44,415 bases of DNA, taken from positions 1 through 44,415 of the forward strand of contig DATKIB010000019.1 in the NCBI GenBank assembly GCA_035509915.1. The letters are read 5' to 3'. The notes beneath the pieces were generated by a model. The model searched no databases and was not told where the DNA came from. It was given only the letters and a program-made list of their open reading frames with translations. The translations under genes and the position numbers were made by a program. Each line of letters begins with the position of its first letter. The stretch's first letter is position 1. This DNA is from Bog-564 sp035509915 (lineage in GTDB: Bacteria; Actinomycetota; Acidimicrobiia; Acidimicrobiales; UBA8190). This document shows positions 38,985 through 44,415 of the stretch, piece by piece.

Positions 38985-40577
38985 ATGCCGACGGGGCGCG
39001 CGCTTCATAGATGCCGGCGCGCCTTCGTCCTCGTGACGCTCATCTCGGCGTGCACCGCTTGCTTTGCTGGGGGCGCGGCCGGGGCGGGCACCCCGCGGTC
39101 GTTCGCGGGCCCGAAGACGTCGGCGGCTTCGCCCGCCCCCTCGTCTTCCCGCACTGCAAGCACCTCCACGGGCCGCGTAGCCGGGACGCAGCAGGTCGTC
39201 GTGGGTCCCGGTGCGACCGCCTCGTTCAGCTTGAATGCCACCGGCGTGACCGACCCTCTCCGCGTGCCCGAGGGCCCCGGGGAGGTCTCTGCTCCCGCCC
39301 GCGCCCTGCGGCCCGGGACGACCGGCGAAGGCGTGGCATGGCTGACGATGTCGGCGCCCGGTACCTCCTGGTCGTCCGCCAGCGACACCTCGGTGGTGGT
39401 CGAGGTATCCGTGGACGGCGGGCCGGCTCAGTCCGTCGTGCTCTTCTACGGGGCAAGGACCTTCACCTACACGGGGTTCACCGGTCCCTCGAGTGTCGGT
39501 GCCCACACCTTGAGCGTCCACGTCGACGATGCGCTCTCGCACACGGCATCGGCCCCGACCGTGGACATCGTCGCTGTCCACCTAGGCGTCGTACCGGAGT
39601 CCGACCCCGACTACTTCGAAGAGGCGTACGCCCCGGTCATCTACGGCCGCAGCTCGGCAGCCTCGATGTACATGCCTTTGCTCGTCGACGCGACCGATTC
39701 CGTGGCATCCGATGGCGTGCACTCGCTCGAGTACGTGCTCGTCGTGTCGGCGCACGACCAGGGAGACAGCGTCGTCCCCGCCTACCAGTGGGCGGTGTGG
39801 GGCAGGATGACCGACATCGTCACGGTGGTCGACGAGTCGGTGGCCCCGGACGGCTCCGTGCTCTCGGCAACCTACGCGTCGTGCGGCTGCGAATCGATCC
39901 CTGACTTCCCCGACTCGCTCATGGCCCCGCAGGAGACGACGGCCGACATACCGGCATCCGACTACGACGGCCACCACCCGGTGCTACGCGACGCGTCTGC
40001 CACCAACTACCTGAGCGATTCGGGCACGACACCCTTCCGGTTCCAACAGGCCCCGGTGGCCGCGCCGCCGGCAGGGCAGTTGCGGGACGAGGTCATGGAC
40101 GCAAATCCCTGGACGTACGACATCTCCAACGAGGAGATGCCACGAGAGCAGGTGATCTCCACCAACCCGGACGACCTGCTCGTAGGCGACTACCGCCAGT
40201 ACGCCATCGTAGATTCCGACATCGACGAGCACGGAGCGCAGGACGTCCAGTTCGAGATCCAGCTGGCCGGCGACCCGGTGTGGTACTCGAGCGACTACCG
40301 CCAGATGACGGCCGGGGTCCCGAGCACATTTCCCTTCAACGACGGCGGGCACACCCGCACCGTCGTGAAGCTTCCCGTCGACTGGGCGAGCCGACCCATC
40401 GTCGGCCTGCGCATACGGCTCGACGTTTCACCGGGCTCGCCACCCGCATCGGCCACGATCGGCTCCCTCGAGGTGCTGGATGTCACCGACCGCTGGCGGG
40501 TGGTCGCGCGCAAGCTCCCGTCGACCGTCACGATCTATTCCGCAACGTCGCTCGAACCGGTGGACGTGCCCAGCTGA
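38985..40577 (+). CDS. Secreted protein of unknown function
   Basis: A 530-residue protein that I do not recognise. It begins with a basic, then hydrophobic signal peptide (RRAFVLVTLISACTACFAGGAAGAG). A Ser/Thr/Pro-rich stretch (~40-70) follows. Two regions look like beta sandwiches: ~75-210 (VVVGPGATASFSLNATG through ALSHTASAPTVDIVAVHLG) and ~350-525 (TPFRFQQAPV through WRVVARKLPSTVTIY). The middle (~215-345) is acidic and rich in Tyr and Asp, with EEAYAPVIYGRS and GCESIPDFPDSLMAPQE. Carbohydrate-binding or adhesive folds are possible, but no catalytic motif is seen. An upstream TTG at 38958 is an alternative start. Its 5' flank carries the right copy of the 42-bp repeat. Confidence 0.82.
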   Translation: MPTGRALHRCRRAFVLVTLISACTACFAGGAAGAGTPRSFAGPKTSAASPAPSSSRTASTSTGRVAGTQQVVVGPGATASFSLNATGVTDPLRVPEGPGEVSAPARALRPGTTGEGVAWLTMSAPGTSWSSASDTSVVVEVSVDGGPAQSVVLFYGARTFTYTGFTGPSSVGAHTLSVHVDDALSHTASAPTVDIVAVHLGVVPESDPDYFEEAYAPVIYGRSSAASMYMPLLVDATDSVASDGVHSLEYVLVVSAHDQGDSVVPAYQWAVWGRMTDIVTVVDESVAPDGSVLSATYASCGCESIPDFPDSLMAPQETTADIPASDYDGHHPVLRDASATNYLSDSGTTPFRFQQAPVAAPPAGQLRDEVMDANPWTYDISNEEMPREQVISTNPDDLLVGDYRQYAIVDSDIDEHGAQDVQFEIQLAGDPVWYSSDYRQMTAGVPSTFPFNDGGHTRTVVKLPVDWASRPIVGLRIRLDVSPGSPPASATIGSLEVLDVTDRWRVVARKLPSTVTIYSATSLEPVDVPS

Positions 40578-40633
40578 GCCAGGAGCCTTCCGCTCGCGTA
40601 GGGTGCGGGCAGCGTTGGAGAGGGGGTCGTCCG

Positions 40634-41602
40634 ATGGAGCGCTTCGAGGGTCGCATCGCCGTCGTGACCGGGGGTGGCACTGGCATGGGACGGGAGCTGG
40701 TGCGCCAGCTCGCCGCCGAGGGATGCCACGTTGCGACCTGCGACGTGTCGGCGCAGTCGATGGCCGAGACGAAGGCGATGGCCCTCGAGGGGGCGCCGTC
40801 GGGCACGCGAGTGTCGACGTTCGTAGCCGACGTCTCGGACGAGCCCCAGGTGGTCGCTTTTCGAGAAGACGTGAAGACCGAGCTGGAGACCGCCCACGTC
40901 AACCTGCTGTTCAACAATGCCGGCATCGGCGGGGGCGGCAGCATCGTCGCTGACGAACGGGCAGAGTGGGAGAAGACCTTCGGTGTCGACTGGGGCGGCG
41001 TGTACCTGTGCACCCGGGCGTTCCTGCCCATGCTCCTTGCCGCAGAAGAAGGGCATGTCGTCAACACCAGCAGTCTCAACGGACTGTGGGCGTCGGTAGG
41101 CCCGACCATGCCGCACACTGCTTACAGCGCCGCAAAGTTCGCGGTCAGGGGGTTCACCGAAGCCCTGATCACCGACTTCCGCGTCAACGCGCCGCACTTG
41201 CGTGCCTCGGTGGTCATGCCCGGTCACATCGGCACGTCGATCATCATCAACACCGGCAAGATCCTCGGTCGCGAGCCGGAGTCGATGAGCAGTGAGGAGC
41301 TCGACAAGGTGCGCCATCAGCTCGCCGGGCGGGGGATCGCGCTCGACGCTGTCTCCGACGAGGATCTGCGCAAGGGCATCGAGATGATCGGCGAGACCTT
41401 CCGCGACGCCGCTCCCACCACCGCCGCCCAGGCCGCCACGACCATCCTCGACGGAGTGCGCAGCGACAGGTGGCGCATCGTCGTGGGTGCCGACGCGCAG
41501 ATCATCGACGGCGAGGTCCGCGCCGATCCCGAGCACGCCTACGACCCCGAGTTCTGGAACGCGCTGCGCGCCAAGGGGGTCTTCGGGGTGTTCGGTCAGT
41601 AG
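40634..41602 (+). CDS. SDR oxidoreductase
   Basis: A 322-residue classical SDR with a long C-terminal part. TGGGTGMG (12-19) binds the cofactor, FNNAGIGGGG (~91-100) carries the NNAG motif, and catalytic S, Y and K lie in NTSSLNG and YSAAKFAV. The region after residue 200 (a helical insert with GREPESMSSEELDKVRHQ) and a tail ending FGVFGQ are longer than usual and resemble the SDR group often annotated near acyl-CoA and aromatic or steroid genes. Substrate unknown. The ATG at 40634 has GGAGAGGGGG about seven bases ahead. It is convergent with the phosphoesterase gene across 44 bases. Confidence 0.92.
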   Translation: MERFEGRIAVVTGGGTGMGRELVRQLAAEGCHVATCDVSAQSMAETKAMALEGAPSGTRVSTFVADVSDEPQVVAFREDVKTELETAHVNLLFNNAGIGGGGSIVADERAEWEKTFGVDWGGVYLCTRAFLPMLLAAEEGHVVNTSSLNGLWASVGPTMPHTAYSAAKFAVRGFTEALITDFRVNAPHLRASVVMPGHIGTSIIINTGKILGREPESMSSEELDKVRHQLAGRGIALDAVSDEDLRKGIEMIGETFRDAAPTTAAQAATTILDGVRSDRWRIVVGADAQIIDGEVRADPEHAYDPEFWNALRAKGVFGVFGQ

Positions 41603-41646
41603 GTCGAGCCGATCGAGGGCTTGCTGGGCCCCCGCGCGCAGCCGGG

Positions 41647-42891
41647 TCAGCCGTTGGTGTAGACGTCGGACCCGAAGGTGTTCGTGACGTCGGCGGCCAT
41701 GCCGAGCCGCGAGAGGTGGAACAGGTCCTCGATGGACCCGAGCAGCGCGTAGTAGTTATAGGCAGTGGTGCTCCGCGTCCCCTTCTTGATGTAGGGGGAC
41801 AGCAAGACCGCGCCGACCTTGCCTCCACCGGGCCCGTCTATGCCGGGTAGCGGCGTATTGGGCCCGGGGCTCTCGCCGCAGCAGGAGCTCGAGTCCCCAC
41901 TGGGCGGCCCTGCGGCTTCGTCGAACGTGATGACGAGGAGCCCGTTGTCCCGGAACGCGGGTGACGACGTGATGACGGGCACCCACTGCTCCAGGAACGC
42001 GTCGATGTCTCCCACCGCGCTCGAGGTCGGCGTCTTCTCGTTGGTGCACGGGTAGTCGTGTCCGTCGTCACACACGTTGGGAACGATGAAGGAGAGGTTG
42101 GGCGTGGTGGACACCGACTTGAGGTCCTTCGCCAGCCCCGTGGTACCGGGGGGTGCGCTTGAAGGGAGCTTGCCACTGGTAGTGCCCAGGGGCACTACAT
42201 GGCTGTCGCAGTAGGCGGAGTCGTCGATGATCGAGTGGAAGTACACGAAGGGGTCGTGGCGGCTGACGTACCCGTCGCCGGAGACGGCGGACTGGGTCTT
42301 GTCCTGTGACGCCAATGCAGGGTGGCCGCACGCAGCCGACTCGCGGCTCGGCACGTTGCCCATGTCCTCCATGTAGCCCTTCCAGGTGAAGTGAGCGGCG
42401 ACCAGCTGGTCGGCCACGGTCTGGACTGAAGTAGGGAAGACGCAGCCCGTGCCTACTGCCTGGCCGTCGAGGGGGGTGCCCGTGCCACTCGCCTCGGGGG
42501 GCGCGCCCTCGAAGTCGTCATACACCTGGCAGTCGCCCTGGTTCTGGGGGTTGGGCGCCTGCCCGCTCACCATGGCTATGTAATTGTCGTTGCTCTCGTG
42601 CCCGGTCCCGTAGTAGTTCTCCACGTAGGCACCTTCGGACGGCAGGGTCTTCGCGAGGTACGGGTCCGCGCTCGGGTCACCGAAGGTGGACGTTGACGTC
42701 TCGTTCTCGAGGACGAGGACGAAGACGTGCCTTATCGGTGGCAACATGAACTTCTTTGCCGCCACCATCTGGGCTCCACTAGGGGTTGAGAGCGCCGCCG
42801 AGCAGATCATCGTGCCAGCGATGATGGCTGATGCCGCGAAGCTCGCGACTGTCGAGTGCTTGAGGTGTCGCCCCGCCTTCCCGCCGATCAT
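41647..42891 (-). CDS. Secreted phosphoesterase (phospholipase C/acid phosphatase family)
   Basis: A 414-residue exported phosphoesterase of the PF04185 type. A signal segment (HSTVASFAASAIIAGTMICSAALSTPSGA, here residues ~13-41) is followed by HVFVLVLENETSTSTFG (the ENxSFxxxFG motif, slightly changed), GTGHESNDNYIAMVSGQ, and the metal and phosphate segments NVCDDGHDYPC and LLVITFDEA. The SPYIKKGT and EDLFHLSRLG ends are family-typical. Such enzymes release phosphate or cleave lipid head groups. The ATG at 42891 overlaps the stop of the preceding phospholipase C gene as ATGA, with AAGGA five bases ahead; the frame is open far upstream but shadows that gene. Confidence 0.92.
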   Translation of the reverse strand: MIGGKAGRHLKHSTVASFAASAIIAGTMICSAALSTPSGAQMVAAKKFMLPPIRHVFVLVLENETSTSTFGDPSADPYLAKTLPSEGAYVENYYGTGHESNDNYIAMVSGQAPNPQNQGDCQVYDDFEGAPPEASGTGTPLDGQAVGTGCVFPTSVQTVADQLVAAHFTWKGYMEDMGNVPSRESAACGHPALASQDKTQSAVSGDGYVSRHDPFVYFHSIIDDSAYCDSHVVPLGTTSGKLPSSAPPGTTGLAKDLKSVSTTPNLSFIVPNVCDDGHDYPCTNEKTPTSSAVGDIDAFLEQWVPVITSSPAFRDNGLLVITFDEAAGPPSGDSSSCCGESPGPNTPLPGIDGPGGGKVGAVLLSPYIKKGTRSTTAYNYYALLGSIEDLFHLSRLGMAADVTNTFGSDVYTNG

Positions 42892-44321
42892 TTCCATCCT
42901 TTCATCAACGAGGATGCCCGGAGCTCGGACCAGGTATCGCTGTCGCCGCCGTTTGCTGTAGCCGGAGCCGGCCCACCGCCGACGGCCGGCAACCCGGTCG
43001 AGCACGCCGCCGGCACGAATGGTAGCAGCGCGGGGATCGTGTCGGGCACAGAAGAGCTCGTACGCGCGAGGTCCAACGTGTGAGCCAGATTGCCTGGATC
43101 GCTCGAGGCAGTGGAGGCGTCGCGCTGGGTCAGAGGTGCCAGACCCCAGCGCCACTCGATGAGCTTGAGCACCGAGGTGTGGTCGTACAGCCCGTGGGCC
43201 ACGGTCGGATCGGACGCGTCGCCCTTCGTGAAAGGCGACGCCACGATGCACGGAACCCTGAAACCCAACAACACCTTGCCGCCTACCTGGTCGGTGTCGA
43301 TGTCCGTGGAGGGTGGCTTGCCGACGGGGACTCCGGGTGTCACCCGAGAAGGGGCCACGTGGTCGAAGAAGCCGCCCCATTCGTCGTAGTTGATGACGAG
43401 CACCGTCTTGTCCCACCCGGGCCCGGAAGCGAGCGCGTGGAAGATCTCCGACAGGAACGAGTCTCCCGCCCTCAGGTCGGCGAGCGGGTGGTCGTCGCAG
43501 GAGGTCCCGTCCCCTTCGTCCTCGAAGCGCGGGTCGATGTAGGAGACGTTCGGGAGTTCGCCCGCTGCGGCGTCGGCCAGGAACTCGCCGTATGAAGCGG
43601 AGATCGACAGGTACTTCTGTCCCCAGAGGGCGAGGAACGGTACGTCGCTGAAGTAGTAGCGCCCGGTGGGACCGCCGGCGTGGTTGAGCCGGTCCCAGAT
43701 CGTCGGCAGTGACGAGATGGTCATGGTGTTGTCGAGCCGGTCGGTGGCCGCAGCGTGCTGGAAGAACCGGTTGGGGTAGGTGGGGCCGAGGATCGAGCAG
43801 AAGTAGTTGTCACAGGTCGTGTAGTTGAGGGCCAGCTGGCTCATGAAGGGCCGGTCCTTCGCCGTGTAGTAGCTGACGGCGTAGATGTCGTTGGAGGTGT
43901 CCAGCAGGAAGCCGTCCATCTTCCCCTTGTCGTACTGCTGCCTCCCCCCGTCGTAGGAGTGATCGGGGTCGGTGTAGCCGCAGCCGTTGAGCTGCTTGGC
44001 GTGCCACGTCGGGTGGACGACGTGCTTAGGGTCCTCGAACGCGAGGCCCGCCTGCCGGCCGTTGGAGTTCGGCATCCAGCCGAGGAAGTGGTCGAAGCTC
44101 CGGTTCTCCATCATGACCACGACGACGTGCTCGATGCCCGAGGTCGCCGGGTCGGGGAGCGGAGCAACCGCCCGGCTCAGCGCGACCCGCGCGGAGCCCG
44201 AGTCGACCGCCCGCCGCGTGGGTGGCGAGCCGAGGGTGCGGGTCGCCCCGGAGCCGAATGCAGCCGCGCTGGCAAGGCCGAGCGCGCCTTTCATGAAGTC
44301 CCGACGAGATGATGGGGTCAC
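42888..44321 (-). CDS. Tat-exported phospholipase C family protein
   Basis: A 477-residue phosphoesterase of the PlcC type. A twin-arginine signal SRRDFMKGALGLASAAAFG opens it; then come VVVVMMENRSFDHFLGWMP (the hallmark ENRSFDH), CDNYFCSILGPTYPNR, VINYDEWGGFFDHVAP and ASPFTKG, all conserved in phosphatidylcholine-cleaving phospholipases C. Folding before export through Tat fits a metal enzyme. The GTG at 44321 has GGAGG eight bases ahead and places the Arg pair at residues 6-7; a TTG at 44393 is an unlikely alternative. It is the first gene of a two-gene operon, and 11-nt periodic GTTCACC-like repeats precede it, which suggests induction when phosphate is short. Confidence 0.93.
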   Translation of the reverse strand: MTPSSRRDFMKGALGLASAAAFGSGATRTLGSPPTRRAVDSGSARVALSRAVAPLPDPATSGIEHVVVVMMENRSFDHFLGWMPNSNGRQAGLAFEDPKHVVHPTWHAKQLNGCGYTDPDHSYDGGRQQYDKGKMDGFLLDTSNDIYAVSYYTAKDRPFMSQLALNYTTCDNYFCSILGPTYPNRFFQHAAATDRLDNTMTISSLPTIWDRLNHAGGPTGRYYFSDVPFLALWGQKYLSISASYGEFLADAAAGELPNVSYIDPRFEDEGDGTSCDDHPLADLRAGDSFLSEIFHALASGPGWDKTVLVINYDEWGGFFDHVAPSRVTPGVPVGKPPSTDIDTDQVGGKVLLGFRVPCIVASPFTKGDASDPTVAHGLYDHTSVLKLIEWRWGLAPLTQRDASTASSDPGNLAHTLDLARTSSSVPDTIPALLPFVPAACSTGLPAVGGGPAPATANGGDSDTWSELRASSLMKGWK

Positions 44322-44349
44322 CGGTGCCGCCTCCGTTGCCTCGGCGCAG

Positions 44350-44355
44350 AGATTA
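44350..44355 (-). promoter_or_regulatory. Candidate -10 box of the phospholipase C operon
   Basis: On the minus strand TAATCT lies 29 bases before the GTG start. No TTGACA-like -35 is found at the right distance; the matching position falls in the PHO-box repeats, which is usual for promoters that need PhoP as activator. The leader would be about 20 bases and contain the GGAGG ribosome site. Confidence 0.5.
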
Positions 44356-44360
44356 GGGCC

Positions 44361-44415
44361 CGAGGGTGAACGTCGGGTTACAGAAGGGTGCAACGAGGCA
44401 GAACTCTGCGTGAAC
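44361..44415 (-). promoter_or_regulatory. Candidate PHO box: five 11-nt direct repeat units
   Basis: Read on the minus strand from the window edge, consecutive 11-base units begin GTTCACG, GTTCTGC, TTGCACC, TGTAACC and GTTCACC. The first and last match the actinobacterial PhoP unit GTTCACC at 6 and 7 of 7 bases, and the middle ones at 5, 5 and 4. Streptomyces PHO boxes are direct repeats of 11-base units with this core. The block ends 39 bases before the phospholipase C start and may go on beyond the window. Target function (phosphate release) fits PhoP control. Confidence 0.58.

Noticed and set aside
42898..43416. Upstream extension of the second phosphoesterase frame
   Set aside because: It overlaps the phospholipase C gene and has no signal-peptide character; the signal sequence follows the ATG at 42891.

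Overview
The window is a gene-dense, high-GC stretch with no gene-free gap over 300 bases. GTG starts are common and many genes are joined by ATGA, GTGA or TGATG overlaps. The gene content is actinobacterial: a MoxR/DUF58/transglutaminase operon, a three-gene proton-translocating transhydrogenase, a CYP124-type P450, and a steroid-ring degradation cluster in the gene order known from mycobacteria and rhodococci. Nothing specific to mycobacteria is seen, so a less-studied actinobacterial lineage (an Acidimicrobiia-like organism is one guess) fits. No tRNA, rRNA, CRISPR array, transposase or integrase was recognised.

Layout. 1-4.3 kb: the tail of a cut-off gene, an ABC-2 exporter pair, and a large membrane protein with a spermidine-synthase-like domain. 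4.3-9.2 kb: a DHA2 drug exporter divergent from a MarR regulator with a dyad between them, an aldo/keto reductase and a second MFS carrier. 9.3-16.1 kb: an APH-like phosphotransferase, a lipocalin-like unknown, an SDR, a third MFS carrier, a small dimeric alpha/beta-barrel protein, a PPOX-fold protein and the P450; a perfect KstR-type palindrome lies between the SDR and the MFS gene. 16.2-24.7 kb: transglutaminase, DUF58, MoxR and a membrane-anchored GH18 protein in one operon, divergent from a PIN-TRAM membrane protein. 24.7-28.7 kb: pntAA-pntAB-pntB preceded by an EAL protein that has lost a metal-binding Asp.

28.7-36.8 kb is the metabolic core. It holds an SDR, EchA20, IpdA, IpdB, IpdC and FadA6 in the same order and orientation as M. 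tuberculosis Rv3549c-Rv3553 and fadA6, followed by two acyl-CoA dehydrogenases (one FadE30-like). Together these fit opening of the last two steroid rings (C/D rings, HIP pathway) and beta-oxidation of the products. With the CYP124-like P450 and the KstR-type site, sterol or isoprenoid-lipid catabolism is the theme.

36.8-44.4 kb codes for surface and secreted proteins. A CAP-domain protein carries a seven-bladed propeller closed by a split blade, and its gene is bracketed by a 42-bp direct repeat whose left copy is the 3' end of the upstream fadE gene. Then come an unrecognised secreted protein, an SDR, and two overlapping phosphoesterase/phospholipase C genes preceded by 11-nt periodic GTTCACC-like repeats that resemble an actinobacterial PHO box. 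The most noteworthy items are the direct-repeat cassette with its propeller protein, the PHO box, the steroid cluster without a neighbouring KstR2 gene, and the degenerate EAL gene in front of pnt.
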